Part shown: piece by piece, positions 1-9,018 of the stretch | Position numbering within the stretch: the stretch's first letter is position 1 | How the letters are laid out: every line of letters begins with the position of its first letter | Assembly: GCF_014700075.1 (NCBI RefSeq) | Contig: NZ_JACXBU010000001.1 | Coordinates: 744,001 to 808,000 of the forward strand | DNA length: 64,000 bases | Direction: 5' to 3' | DNA from: Pseudomonas sp. JM0905a | GTDB taxonomy: Bacteria; Pseudomonadota; Gammaproteobacteria; Pseudomonadales; Pseudomonadaceae | Position numbers and translations under genes: made by a program | The notes under the pieces: generated by a model | Seen by the model: the letters and a program-made list of their open reading frames with translations, nothing else | Told to the model about the DNA's origin: nothing | Databases searched by the model: none

Positions 1-1528
1 GGGGAATGACCTGGCGCGCGGCTGCCTTGAGCACCGCCTTGCCGCCGTCGCCGAGCTTGAAACGCGAAGGAATCCGCGCCGACAGCTCGGCCACCCGGTA
101 GTCGAGGAACGGCACCCGCGCCTCCAGGCCCCAGGCCATGGTCATGTTGTCCACCCGCTTCACCGGGTCGTCCACCAGCATCACCGTGCTGTCCAGGCGC
201 AGCGCCTTGTCCACCGGGTCGAGGGCGCCGGGGTGCTCGAAGTGCTGGCGCACGAAATCGCCGGCAAGGTCTTCGGTGAGCCAGTTCGGCTGCACCGTGG
301 CCTCGTACTCGGGGTGGGCGCGGTCGAAAAAGGCCGCGCGGTAGCTGTTGAACGGATCTCGGGTATCGGCCAGCGGCGGGTACCAGTGATAGCCGCCGAA
401 GAGTTCGTCGGCACCCTGGCCGCTCTGCACCACCTTGCAGTGCCGGGACACCTCGCGGGACAGCAGGTAGAAGGCGATGCAGTCGTGGCTGACCATCGGC
501 TCGCTCATGGCGGCGAAGGCGGCAGGCAACTGCTTCAGCACTTCGTGCTCATCGATGCGCAACTGCTGGTGGCGGGTGCCGTAGTGGTTGGCGATCAGGT
601 CGGAGAACTCGAATTCGTCGCCGCGCTCGCCGCCCGCGTCCTCGAAGCCGATGGAGAAGGTTGCCAGCTGTTCGATACCCGACTCCGCCAACAGGCCCAC
701 CAGCAGGCTGGAATCCACCCCGCCGGACAGCAGGACGCCCACCTCGCGGGCGGCGCGCTGGCGGATCGACACGGCGTCGCGCAGACCGCTCAGCAGGCGG
801 TCGCGCCAGTCGTCGAAGCTGAGGCTCTGCTCGTCCTCACGCGGGCCGTATTCCAGTTCCCACCAGGTGCCCTGGCTGCAGTTGCCGTCGGCATCGATCA
901 GCATCCAGCTTGCCGGTGGCAGCTTTTCCACACCCTTGACCAGAGTGCGGGGCGCCGGCACTACGGAATGGAAGTTGAGGTAGAAGTTCAGCGCCTGCGG
1001 GTCCAGCGTCGTGTCCAGGTCGCCGCCCTGGAGCAGGGCCGGCAGGCTGGAGGCGAAGCGCAGGCGCTGCTCGTTGCGTGACAGGTAGAGCGGTTTGATG
1101 CCGAGGCGGTCGCGGGCGAGGAACAGGCGCTGGTTGTCACGCTCCCAGATGGCCAGGGCGAACATGCCGTTGAGTCGCGGCAGCATGTCCTTGCCCCAGG
1201 CGTGCCAGGCCTTGAGCAGCACCTCGGTGTCGCCGTCGGAATGAAAGCGATAACCGAGGGCAAGCAGTTCCTTGCGCAGTTCGGGGTAGTTGTAGATGGC
1301 GCCGTTGAACACCATGGCCAGCCCCAGTTCGGGGTCCAGCATGGGCTGACCGGAGGCGTCTGCCAGGTCCATGATCTTCAGCCGTCGATGGCCCAGGGCG
1401 ATCGGTCCCTGGCTGTGCAGGCCCCAGGCGTCTGGACCGCGGGGCGCTAGATGGTGGGTGATTCTATCGAGGGCGGCCAGGTCGGCCGGGCGTTTGTCGA
1501 AGCGAAGTTCTCCAGAAATGCCGCACAT
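1..1528 (-). CDS. N-acetylglutaminylglutamine amidotransferase-like asparagine synthase (3' end cut by window edge)
   Basis: This gene runs off the left edge, so the C-terminus is missing; about 509 residues are visible. The protein starts MCGISGELR, with Cys2 as the exposed nucleophile of a class II glutamine amidotransferase domain. An asparagine-synthase ATP pyrophosphatase domain follows, with the PP-loop LLSGGVDSS near positions 700-730 and the motif SGQGADELFGGYHWYP near 378-440. The family member I recognise is the enzyme that amidates N-acetylglutaminylglutamine to make the osmoprotectant NAGGN in pseudomonads. The ligase and peptidase partners would lie beyond the left edge. An AAGGAA ribosome site sits just before the ATG. 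Classical asparagine synthetase B is the alternative. Confidence 0.85.
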   Translation of the reverse strand, partial: MCGISGELRFDKRPADLAALDRITHHLAPRGPDAWGLHSQGPIALGHRRLKIMDLADASGQPMLDPELGLAMVFNGAIYNYPELRKELLALGYRFHSDGDTEVLLKAWHAWGKDMLPRLNGMFALAIWERDNQRLFLARDRLGIKPLYLSRNEQRLRFASSLPALLQGGDLDTTLDPQALNFYLNFHSVVPAPRTLVKGVEKLPPASWMLIDADGNCSQGTWWELEYGPREDEQSLSFDDWRDRLLSGLRDAVSIRQRAAREVGVLLSGGVDSSLLVGLLAESGIEQLATFSIGFEDAGGERGDEFEFSDLIANHYGTRHQQLRIDEHEVLKQLPAAFAAMSEPMVSHDCIAFYLLSREVSRHCKVVQSGQGADELFGGYHWYPPLADTRDPFNSYRAAFFDRAHPEYEATVQPNWLTEDLAGDFVRQHFEHPGALDPVDKALRLDSTVMLVDDPVKRVDNMTMAWGLEARVPFLDYRVAELSARIPSRFKLGDGGKAVLKAAARQVIP

Positions 1529-1647
1529 AGTTCCTTACCGGTGTTGCCGTTGGGGAGTGGGTGCCCTGTAAAGGGGCACTCTAGGGTCCGACCCTTGCGC
1601 ACTTCTGTGAGTTTTATATCGATTGGTTCTAAGACGGCCTTTCCCGG

Positions 1648-2397
1648 TCAACCCAACAACTTTTGTGCTGCCAGGGACAGACTTACCGCCACCAGCATCA
1701 ACGCGAACAGCCGTTGCAGGGTGGCGCCGCGCAGACGAGTGGCCAGCCGATTGCCGCAGAGCACGCCGACTGCGCCGCCGGCCGCCAGGCCGCCGAGCAG
1801 GGCCATGGGCGGCTGGGCGCCGGTGAGATAGAGCAGGAAACCGCCACCGGAAACCAGCGCGATCACCGCCATCGAAGTGGCAGTGGCGGCCAGCATCGAC
1901 AACGGCGTGTACCAGAGCAGCGCCGGCACCACGAGGAAGCCGCCGCCCACGCCCATCACCCCCGACAGCAGCCCCACACCGGCGCCGATGGCCATCAGCG
2001 GCGCACTGCGCAGAGGGCCGGAGTGGCTTTTTGGCAACGCCGCGCCACGCCACATGCGCCGGGCGGACCAGAGTACCAGCAGGCAGAAACCGAGTATCAG
2101 CGCGAACTCGGGAATAAAGCGTCCCAGCCATTGGCCGATGGCATTGCCAGGCAGGCCGCAGATGGCCAGCAACAGCACCGGGCGCCAGGCCACCAGCCCC
2201 TGGCTGGCGCGGGGAATGGCGCCGATGGCAGCGGACAGGGCAACGGCGCCGAGGCTGACACCGATGGCATCGCGCAATGGCAGATGCAGGCTGAGCAGCA
2301 GCGGCAGGGCCACCAGCGAACCGCCTGCACCGGTCAAGCCCAGCAGCAAGCCGAGTACGGCCCCTATGGCCAGGGCTTCAAGTAGCAATAGTTCCAT
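1648..2397 (-). CDS. TauE/SafE-family membrane exporter
   Basis: The 249-residue protein is almost entirely hydrophobic, with about eight predicted membrane helices. It carries two similar glycine-rich segments, LGLLLGLTGAGGSLVALP near residue 15 and GLLSGVMGVGGGFLVVP near residue 140. This internal duplication is typical of the TauE/SafE (former DUF81) family of sulfite and organosulfonate exporters in the inner membrane. The start is the ATG two bases after the mnmC stop codon, so the two genes are probably co-transcribed. A longer in-frame ORF upstream only shadows mnmC. The substrate cannot be read from sequence. Confidence 0.85.
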   Translation of the reverse strand: MELLLLEALAIGAVLGLLLGLTGAGGSLVALPLLLSLHLPLRDAIGVSLGAVALSAAIGAIPRASQGLVAWRPVLLLAICGLPGNAIGQWLGRFIPEFALILGFCLLVLWSARRMWRGAALPKSHSGPLRSAPLMAIGAGVGLLSGVMGVGGGFLVVPALLWYTPLSMLAATATSMAVIALVSGGGFLLYLTGAQPPMALLGGLAAGGAVGVLCGNRLATRLRGATLQRLFALMLVAVSLSLAAQKLLG

Positions 2398-2399
2398 GA

Positions 2400-4367
2400 T
2401 CAGGCGCTCTGGCCGCGAATCAGGCGGCGCAGGGCAAAGCGGTTGGGGTGGCAGGCCTCGGCCACGGCGCGGGGCACCGGCAGCGGTTCGTCGTCGAGCC
2501 AGGCGGCCAGCAACTCGCCGGACAGCGGCGCGGTGATCAGGCCGCGCGAGCCGTGGGCGCAGTTCACATAGAGGCCGTCGAACCAGGGCGCCGGCACTTG
2601 TGGCACCTGGCGCGCGTCCCTGGCCAGCACCGCATAGGCCTGGGCGAAGGCGTCGGCATCCGCCAGCGGGCCGACGATCGGCAGGTAGTCCGGGGTGGTG
2701 CAGCGGAAGGCGGCGCGGCCTTCCAGGCGCTCCGGTTCCAGTTCGGCGACGTGCAGGCGGCGACCGAGGTCCGGGGAGATTTCCTCCAGCAGTTCGAGGT
2801 TGCCCGCATGCTCGGCGGCGGTGGGGGCGAGGTCGGTGCTGTGGAAGTCGAAGCTGGCGCCCAGGGTGTGTTCGCCGTCCCGTGGTGGTGCCACGTAGCC
2901 TTCGGCGCAGAGCACGGTACCGAGCGCCGCGCTTTCGGCGGTGGCCGGCAGGCGGCTGATCTGCCCGCGAATGCGCTTGAGCTGGAGTCCGGCAGTCTGG
3001 GGAAAACGCAGCACGTCGGCGGCGCCGGCCACCACTGCCACCGGGGCCGCGGCCAGGGTGCATTCGGCATTCCGGGCGTGCCAGAGGTCGCCGTCGCGCT
3101 GCAGCTCCAGGGCTTCGCCGTGGGGGAGCAGGCGGATGTTCGGATGGCTGGCCAGCAGGCGGCACAGGGCCGGCGGATGGACCCAGCCCGCCTCGGGATA
3201 GAACAGGCCGCCGGCGGGCAGGGTAACGCCAGCCAGGGCTTCGGCTTCGGCCTTGTCCAGACGGTGCAGCAGGTCGGTAGGGAAGGCTTCGGCGAGCTTC
3301 GCCTGGCGCTGCGCTTCCTTGTCATCGAAGGCCAGTTGCAGCACGCCGCAGGCCTGCCAGTCGTGGCCCTGTTCCAGGCGTTGCAGCAGCCGGCGGGTAT
3401 GGCCGAATCCGCTGAGGATCAACCGCGACAGCGGCGTTCCATGGGCGGAGAGCTTGAGGTAGAGCACGCCCTGGGGGTTGCCGGAGGCTTCCTGAGCCGG
3501 CTCGCCGTGGCGCTCCAGCAGAGTCACCTGCCAGCCACGCGCGGCGAGGCTGGCAGCCGTGGCGCAACCGGCCAGTCCCGCGCCTATCACCAGGGCCTCG
3601 CGGCGCTGGGGGACGAAGCGCGGGCGGGCGAACCAAGGCTTGGCGTCGTCTTGCCGTTCACCGGTGAACAGGCCCCGGCTCATCTCCCATTTCTTGCCAA
3701 AGCCGGGCAGGCGCTTGATGGCGAAACCGGCTTCCCTCAGCGCACGGCGCACGAAGCCGGCGGCGGTGAAGGAGGCGAGGGTGGTCCCCGGGTGGGACAG
3801 GCGCGCCAGTTGGGCGAACAGGGAGGGGCTCCACATTTCGGGATTCTTCGCTGGGGCGAAGCCGTCGAGGAACCAGGCGTCGATGCGTGCGTCCAGCTCG
3901 GGCAGGCAGTCCAGGGCATCGCCCACCAGCAGGGTGAGCACCACGCGGCCCGCGGCCAGGTTGAAGCGCTGGAAACCGGGGTGGATCGCCACGTACTGGT
4001 CCAGCAATTGGGCAACCTGGGGCGCCAGTTGCGGCCACAGGGCCAGGGCGCGCTGGAGGTCGTCGCGGGTGAGGGGGAACTTCTCCACGCTGACGAAGTG
4101 CAACCGGGCATCGGCCGGTGCGCACTGCTCGAACAGTTGCCAGGCACAAAGGAAGTTAAGCCCGGTGCCGAAACCGGTTTCGCCAATGCAAAAACGCCCA
4201 CCGGCCGGCAGTTCGGTGAAACGCCGGGTCAGGTCGTTGCCATTGATGAACACATGATGGGTTTCGTCGAAACCCGAGGTCGGAGAGAAGTAGACGTCGT
4301 CGAATTCCCGCGACAGCGGTCGGCCCTGTTTGTCCCAGTCGAGTTGGGCGTGGTGGAAATCGGACAT
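2400..4367 (-). CDS. mnmC: bifunctional tRNA 5-methylaminomethyl-2-thiouridine synthesis protein MnmC
   Basis: The 655-residue protein has the two MnmC domains. The N-terminal SAM-dependent methyltransferase domain (about 1-245) contains GETGFGTGLNFL. The C-terminal FAD-dependent oxidase domain starts near residue 262 with the dinucleotide fold VIGAGLAGCATAASLAARGW. MnmC converts cmnm5s2U34 to mnm5s2U34 in the wobble position of several tRNAs; the FAD domain removes the carboxymethyl group and the methyltransferase domain then methylates. The start is the ATG encoding MSDFHHAQLDW, which begins the conserved N-terminus; upstream in-frame codons look non-coding. It is followed after two bases by the TauE-like gene. 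Confidence 0.95.
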   Translation of the reverse strand: MSDFHHAQLDWDKQGRPLSREFDDVYFSPTSGFDETHHVFINGNDLTRRFTELPAGGRFCIGETGFGTGLNFLCAWQLFEQCAPADARLHFVSVEKFPLTRDDLQRALALWPQLAPQVAQLLDQYVAIHPGFQRFNLAAGRVVLTLLVGDALDCLPELDARIDAWFLDGFAPAKNPEMWSPSLFAQLARLSHPGTTLASFTAAGFVRRALREAGFAIKRLPGFGKKWEMSRGLFTGERQDDAKPWFARPRFVPQRREALVIGAGLAGCATAASLAARGWQVTLLERHGEPAQEASGNPQGVLYLKLSAHGTPLSRLILSGFGHTRRLLQRLEQGHDWQACGVLQLAFDDKEAQRQAKLAEAFPTDLLHRLDKAEAEALAGVTLPAGGLFYPEAGWVHPPALCRLLASHPNIRLLPHGEALELQRDGDLWHARNAECTLAAAPVAVVAGAADVLRFPQTAGLQLKRIRGQISRLPATAESAALGTVLCAEGYVAPPRDGEHTLGASFDFHSTDLAPTAAEHAGNLELLEEISPDLGRRLHVAELEPERLEGRAAFRCTTPDYLPIVGPLADADAFAQAYAVLARDARQVPQVPAPWFDGLYVNCAHGSRGLITAPLSGELLAAWLDDEPLPVPRAVAEACHPNRFALRRLIRGQSA

Positions 4368-4494
4368 GGGGTATTCCTGACTGCGAAGCGCGAATAGTAG
4401 CCGATCGGACGGCCGCGTCGGTTTGATCCGAAACAACGGAGACGGGGCGCGTCCATGTCCGCTACCTTTTCTCCATCAAGCCAAGGAGGTCTGC

Positions 4495-5982
4495 ATGTTC
4501 GAATCCGCCGAAATCGGCCACTCAATCGACAAGGAAACCTATGAGAAGGCCGTGCTGGAGCTGCGCGAAGCCCTGCTGGAAGCGCAGTTCGAGCTGAAGC
4601 AGCAGGCGCGCTTCCCGGTGCTCATCCTGATCAACGGCATCGAAGGTGCCGGCAAGGGCGAGACGGTCAAGCTGCTCAACGAATGGATGGACCCGCGCCT
4701 GATCAACGTCGAGAGCTTCCTGCGTCCCACCGACGAAGAACTCTCGCGGCCGCCGCAGTGGCGCTTCTGGCGCAAGCTGCCGGGCAAGGGGCGGATCGGC
4801 ATCTTCTTCGGCAACTGGTACAGCCAGATGCTCCACGCGCGGGTCGAGGGCGACATCAAGGATGCCCGCCTGGACCAGGCCATCAACGACGCCGAAGGCT
4901 TCGAGCGCATGCTCTGCGATGAAGGGGCGCTGATCTTCAAGTTCTGGTTCCACCTGTCCAAGAAGCAGCTCAAGGAGCGCCTCAAGGCCCTGGAAAAGGA
5001 CCCCCAGCGCAGTTGGCAGCTCAATCCGCTGGACTGGAAGCAGAGCGAGGTCTACGACCGCTTCGTGCGTTTCGGCGAACGGGTGCTGCGCCGCACCAGC
5101 CGTGACTACGCGCCCTGGTACGTGATCGAGGGCGCCGACGAGTACTACCGCAGCCTCAGTGTCGGCCGCATCATCCTCGAAGGTCTGCAAGCGGCCCTCA
5201 AGCACAAGGGCAGGCCCAAGCTGCAGCCCCATGCGGCGCCGCTGATGTCCAGTCTCGACAATCTGAGCCTGCTGGACAGCCTCGACCTCAGCCGCAAGCT
5301 GGACAAGGACGACTACAAGGAACAGCTCGCCACCGAACAGGCGCGGCTCAACGGCTTGCTGCGCGACAAGCGCATGCGTGGCCATGCCCTGATGGCGGTG
5401 TTTGAGGGCAATGACGCTGCCGGCAAGGGCGGGGCGATCCGCCGCGTCACCGGTGCGCTGGACCCACGGCAGTACCGCACCGTGCCGATCGCCGCGCCCA
5501 CCGAGGAAGAACGCGCGCAGCCCTACCTCTGGCGCTTCTGGCGGCACGTGCCGGGGCGCGGGCAGTTCACCATTTTCGACCGTTCCTGGTACGGCCGCGT
5601 GCTGGTGGAGCGTGTCGAGGGCTTCTGCTCCGAGGCCGACTGGTTGCGCGCCTACGGCGAGATCAACGACTTCGAGGAGCAGTTGCACAACTACGGCATC
5701 GTGCTGGTGAAGTTCTGGCTGTCCATCGACAAGGACACCCAGATGGAACGCTTCAAGGAGCGCGAGGAGGTCGCCTTCAAGCGCTACAAGATCACCGAGG
5801 AAGACTGGCGCAACCGCGACAAGTGGGACCTCTACGTCGATGCGGTGGACGACATGGTCGATCGCACCAGTACCGAGATCGCCCCCTGGACGCTGGTGGA
5901 GGCCAACGACAAGCGTTACGCACGGGTGAAGGTGCTGCGCACCATCAACGAAGCGCTGGAGGCTGCCTTCAAGAAGGACTGA
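4495..5982 (+). CDS. pap: polyphosphate:AMP phosphotransferase (tandem PPK2 domains)
   Basis: This 495-residue cytosolic enzyme consists of two PPK2-type P-loop kinase domains in tandem. Walker A motifs are GIEGAGKGE in the first half and GNDAAGKGG in the second. The second half has the canonical lid/Walker B FDRSWYGR, whereas the first half has FFGNWYSQ, losing the aspartate and arginine, so the C-terminal domain is probably the catalytic one. The family transfers phosphate from polyphosphate to AMP, giving ADP. A strong AAGGAGG ribosome site at 4483-4489 fixes the ATG. The length matches the P. aeruginosa enzyme of about 496 residues. The next gene is a thiolase, a pairing I recall from P. 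aeruginosa. Confidence 0.93.
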   Translation: MFESAEIGHSIDKETYEKAVLELREALLEAQFELKQQARFPVLILINGIEGAGKGETVKLLNEWMDPRLINVESFLRPTDEELSRPPQWRFWRKLPGKGRIGIFFGNWYSQMLHARVEGDIKDARLDQAINDAEGFERMLCDEGALIFKFWFHLSKKQLKERLKALEKDPQRSWQLNPLDWKQSEVYDRFVRFGERVLRRTSRDYAPWYVIEGADEYYRSLSVGRIILEGLQAALKHKGRPKLQPHAAPLMSSLDNLSLLDSLDLSRKLDKDDYKEQLATEQARLNGLLRDKRMRGHALMAVFEGNDAAGKGGAIRRVTGALDPRQYRTVPIAAPTEEERAQPYLWRFWRHVPGRGQFTIFDRSWYGRVLVERVEGFCSEADWLRAYGEINDFEEQLHNYGIVLVKFWLSIDKDTQMERFKEREEVAFKRYKITEEDWRNRDKWDLYVDAVDDMVDRTSTEIAPWTLVEANDKRYARVKVLRTINEALEAAFKKD

Positions 5983-6086
5983 GCACGGGATGGCCGCGCA
6001 TACGCGGGATGAATGATCGTGGTGGGGAAACATGGGCCGGAACTATGCTCACCCCACTTTCCATCCCAACAATAACGAGGTGCGTC

Positions 6087-7271
6087 ATGCGTGAAGTGGT
6101 GATCGTCGACAGCGTGCGGACTGGCCTGGCCAAATCCTTCCGCGGCAAGTTCAACATGACCCGGCCGGACGACATGGCCGCCCACTGCGTGAACGCCCTG
6201 CTGGCACGCAATGATCTCGACCCGGCGCTGGTGGACGACTGTGTGGTGGGCGCCGGCTCCAATGAAGGCGCCCAGGGCCACAACATCGGCCGCAACGTGG
6301 CTGTGCTGTCGGGCCTGGGCATCGGCGTTGCCGGCATGACCCTCAACCGCTACTGCTCCTCGGGCCTGCAGGCCATTGCCATCGCCGCCAACCAGATCGC
6401 CTCGGGCTGCAGCGACGTAATGGTGGCCGGTGGCGTCGAGTCCATCACCCTGACCCTGAAGAGCATCAACCAGGACAACTTCGTCAACCCGCGCCTGAAG
6501 CTCGAACACCCCGGCATCTACTACCCCATGGGCCAGACTGCCGAGATCGTCGCCCGCCGCTACAACGTCAGCCGCGAAGCCCAGGATCTCTACGCCCTGC
6601 AGAGCCAGCAGCGCACCGCCCGCGCCCAGGCCGAGGGCCTGTTCAACGATGAAATCGTGCCGATGAGCGTGAAGTACTTCGTGGAGGACAAGGCCACCGG
6701 CGAGAAGAGCATCCTCGACGGCGTAGTGGACCGCGACGACTGCAACCGCGCCGACACCACCCTGGAAGGCCTGTCCTCCCTGAAACCGGTGTTCTCCGAA
6801 GATGGCTCGGTCACCGCCGGCAACTCCTCGCAGCTTTCCGACGGCGCCTCCATGACCCTGCTGATGAGCCTGGACAAGGCGCTGGAGCTGGGCTTGAAGC
6901 CCAAGGCGTTCTTCCGTGGCTTCACCGTTGCCGGTTGCGAGCCGGACGAGATGGGCATCGGCCCGGTGTTCTCGGTGCCGAAGCTGCTGAAGGCCAAGGG
7001 CCTCACCGTCGACGACATCGACCTCTGGGAGCTCAACGAAGCCTTCGCCTCCCAGTGCCTCTATGCCCGCGATCGCCTGGGCATCGACAACGAGAAGTAC
7101 AACGTCAACGGTGGCTCCATCTCCATCGGCCACCCCTTCGGCATGACCGGTTCGCGCCAGGTCGGCCACCTGGTGCGCGAACTGCAGCGCCAGGGCAAGC
7201 GCTACGGCATCGTCACCATGTGCGTCGGCGGCGGCATGGGCGCCACCGGCCTGTTCGAGGCCTATCGCTGA
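6087..7271 (+). CDS. acetyl-CoA C-acyltransferase (thiolase)
   Basis: The 394-residue protein has all thiolase signatures: the acyl-accepting cysteine in NRYCSSGLQ, NEAFASQ, the histidine motif GHPFGMTG and the second cysteine in CVGGGMGATG near the C-terminus. It would cleave 3-oxoacyl-CoA or condense acyl-CoAs in the cytosol. It lies far from the steroid genes, next to pap, and resembles the general fatty-acid thiolase of pseudomonads rather than the two thiolases at 32.9 and 49.6 kb. The ATG follows a weak AACGAGG ribosome site. An intrinsic terminator lies about 140 bases downstream. Confidence 0.9.
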   Translation: MREVVIVDSVRTGLAKSFRGKFNMTRPDDMAAHCVNALLARNDLDPALVDDCVVGAGSNEGAQGHNIGRNVAVLSGLGIGVAGMTLNRYCSSGLQAIAIAANQIASGCSDVMVAGGVESITLTLKSINQDNFVNPRLKLEHPGIYYPMGQTAEIVARRYNVSREAQDLYALQSQQRTARAQAEGLFNDEIVPMSVKYFVEDKATGEKSILDGVVDRDDCNRADTTLEGLSSLKPVFSEDGSVTAGNSSQLSDGASMTLLMSLDKALELGLKPKAFFRGFTVAGCEPDEMGIGPVFSVPKLLKAKGLTVDDIDLWELNEAFASQCLYARDRLGIDNEKYNVNGGSISIGHPFGMTGSRQVGHLVRELQRQGKRYGIVTMCVGGGMGATGLFEAYR

Positions 7272-7284
7272 GGCACGCGTCTTC

Positions 7285-7381
7285 TGTAGGGGCGAATTTA
7301 TTCGCCAACCGGACCGCAGGTTCGGCCTTCAGGGCCTCAGGGGCAGCTGCGCTGCCCTTGGCGATTGAAATCGCCCCTACA
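7285..7381. repeat. REP-type palindromic repeat pair
   Basis: Two facing copies of the element with core GTAGGGGCGAAT...ATTCGCC and GGCGATTGAAATCGCCCCTAC enclose about 50 bases. Similar copies occur near 16.8, 37.55, 39.8 and 49.5 kb in this window, always between genes. This is the usual behaviour of Pseudomonas REP sequences. Confidence 0.85.
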
Positions 7382-7414
7382 AGGTCAGCGGGTTCCTCTA
7401 CCCCGCAAAAGAAA

Positions 7415-7440
7415 AACCCGCGCCTGGCGCGGGTTCTTTC
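7415..7440. terminator. intrinsic terminator between convergent genes
   Basis: A near-perfect hairpin, AACCCGCGCC/TGGCGCGGGTT, is followed on the plus strand by TTCTTTC and preceded by an A-run. It could therefore end transcription of both the thiolase (plus) and the DUF6316 gene (minus). Confidence 0.8.
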
Positions 7441-7452
7441 ATTGTGGGGCGC

Positions 7453-7662
7453 TCATGGCGCCCGTCGGACAAGTATGGCGTTGGACAGCTGTACGCGGCG
7501 AATGTACAGCGCGACCTCCCGTTCCGTATCCACGCGGGTGAAGAAGGGGCCTTCCAGAGTCCCTTCCCGGGTGGAGAAGAAGTACTGCCCGTTCACGGCA
7601 CTGACACGCTCGCTTCTGTAGTGGGTGCCGGGCGCCTTGTCGGACGCGCGTCGACCGAACAT
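7453..7662 (-). CDS. small DUF6316-like protein
   Basis: This encodes a 69-residue basic protein starting MFGRRASDKAPGTHYRSERV, with a central GQYFFSTREGTLEGPF segment. I recognise the pattern as a small conserved Pseudomonas family (DUF6316) with no known function. There is no signal peptide or membrane segment, so it is presumably cytosolic. It is convergent with the thiolase and shares the terminator at 7415-7440. Confidence 0.7.
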   Translation of the reverse strand: MFGRRASDKAPGTHYRSERVSAVNGQYFFSTREGTLEGPFFTRVDTEREVALYIRRVQLSNAILVRRAP

Positions 7663-7875
7663 CGGACCACCTCCATTTGTGCATTGGCATGTTGAGTCTA
7701 ACCAGCGTCGCCAGCCTTGCGCCGGGGCTCGACGGGCGGCTGCGGATCACGACAGGTACAGTTCCGTCCTCGACAGTGCGGGAACTGTTCCTGTGCCCTG
7801 GGAACCGGCGCTCCTAGAATGGCGTCTCTTGTCCTGCCCGCCATCAGAAGGCCGGGCTTTCCCGCTGAGGTTCCC

Positions 7876-8841
7876 ATGCACATCTCCTCCGGCCGTTGGG
7901 TCTACGGCCTGTTCCTTGCCCTGGTTACGGCCGTGCTCTGGGGGGTCCTGCCGATCTGGCTGAAGGAAGTCCTGCAGACCATGGACCCGGTGACCGTCAC
8001 CTGGTACCGGCTTATCGTCGCGGGCCTGCTGCTGTTCGTTTACCTGGGCGCCAATCGCCGCCTGCCCGAATTCCGTCCGCTGGGCGCCCGTGGCCGCTGG
8101 CTGGTGGTGCTGGCGGTGGGTGGCCTGACCGGCAACTACGTGTTCTACCTCATCGGCCTGAAGATGCTCAGCCCCGGCACCACGCAACTGGTGATCCAGG
8201 TGGCGCCGATCCTCTTCCTGCTGAGCAGCCTGTTCATCTTCAAGGAGAGCTTCAGCCTGGGGCAGGCCTTCGGCCTGGTGGTGACGGTGCTGGGCTTCGG
8301 GCTGTTCTTCAACCAGCGCCTGGAGGAACTGCTCACGTCCATGGGCCAGTACACCCTGGGCGTGCTGGTGATCCTCCTGGCGTCGGCCGTATGGACCTTC
8401 TACGGGCTGGCGCAGAAGCAACTGCTGACCCACTGGAGTTCGGCCCAAGTGATGATGGTGATCTACCTCGGCTGCGCCGCCTTGCTGACGCCCTGGGCGC
8501 ATCCGCTGGAAGCGCTCAACCTGAGCCCGTTGCAGGGCTGGCTGCTGCTGGCCTGCTGCCTGAACACCCTGGTGGCCTACGGCGCCTTCGCCGAAGCCCT
8601 GGCCCACTGGGAGGCGTCGCGGGTCAGCGCCACCCTCGCCATCACCCCGTTGGTGACCTTCGCCAGCGTCGCCGCCTGTGCGGCCCTCTGGCCGGACCAT
8701 GTGCAGCCGGAAGAGATCAACTGGATCGCCTACGCCGGCGCACTGTTCGTCGTGCTGGGCTCGGCCCTCACCGCCCTGGCGCCATCGCTGGTGCGCAGCT
8801 GGCGGGCGCGGCGTGAGGTGGAGGCGAGCAGTTCCCTGTAG
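7876..8841 (+). CDS. EamA/DMT-family transporter (RarD-like)
   Basis: The 321-residue protein has ten predicted membrane helices in two five-helix EamA repeats, the usual drug/metabolite transporter architecture. The N-terminus YGLFLALVTAVLWGVLPIWLKE resembles RarD-type members. The start is the ATG encoding MHISSGRW; a longer ORF beginning at 7717 adds residues that look non-coding. The TAG stop overlaps the beginning of an intergenic repeat. The substrate is unknown; amino acids or other small metabolites are typical of the family. Confidence 0.87.
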   Translation: MHISSGRWVYGLFLALVTAVLWGVLPIWLKEVLQTMDPVTVTWYRLIVAGLLLFVYLGANRRLPEFRPLGARGRWLVVLAVGGLTGNYVFYLIGLKMLSPGTTQLVIQVAPILFLLSSLFIFKESFSLGQAFGLVVTVLGFGLFFNQRLEELLTSMGQYTLGVLVILLASAVWTFYGLAQKQLLTHWSSAQVMMVIYLGCAALLTPWAHPLEALNLSPLQGWLLLACCLNTLVAYGAFAEALAHWEASRVSATLAITPLVTFASVAACAALWPDHVQPEEINWIAYAGALFVVLGSALTALAPSLVRSWRARREVEASSSL

Positions 8842-9012
8842 GTTGCGGCTGAGCCATGCGAAGCCCAACACCTTTCCGGCCTCACTTGTTGGGCTTCGCT
8901 GCGCCCAGCCCAACCTACTGAAATGGACTCCCAGCCCCGTAGGATGGGTGGAGCTTGCGATACCCATCGACCGTGTCCGCATGGGTATCGCTCCGTTCTT
9001 CCCATCCTGCGT
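8837..9012. repeat. two intergenic inverted repeats
   Basis: The first element (8837-8920) carries GTAGGTTG and CCAACCTAC ends with internal GTTGGGCTTCGC. The second (8938-9012) pairs GGATGGGT...GATACCCATC with ATGGGTATCGC...CCCATCC. The first type recurs near 16.85, 35.68, 45.73 and 56.38 kb. No gene is seen in the segment. Confidence 0.75.
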
Positions 9013-9018
9013 CTAAAC

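Noticed and set aside
2448-4397. 649-codon plus-strand ORF opposite mnmC
   Set aside because: High GC leaves the antisense frame open; the sequence shows no family motif, while MnmC on the minus strand has both domains.
4522-6033. 503-codon minus-strand ORF opposite pap
   Set aside because: It is an antisense shadow; the plus strand has a perfect ribosome site and both PPK2 domains.
7285-7381. Possible CRISPR-like repeats
   Set aside because: The units face each other as inverted pairs, are few and scattered between genes, and have no regular spacers or cas genes.
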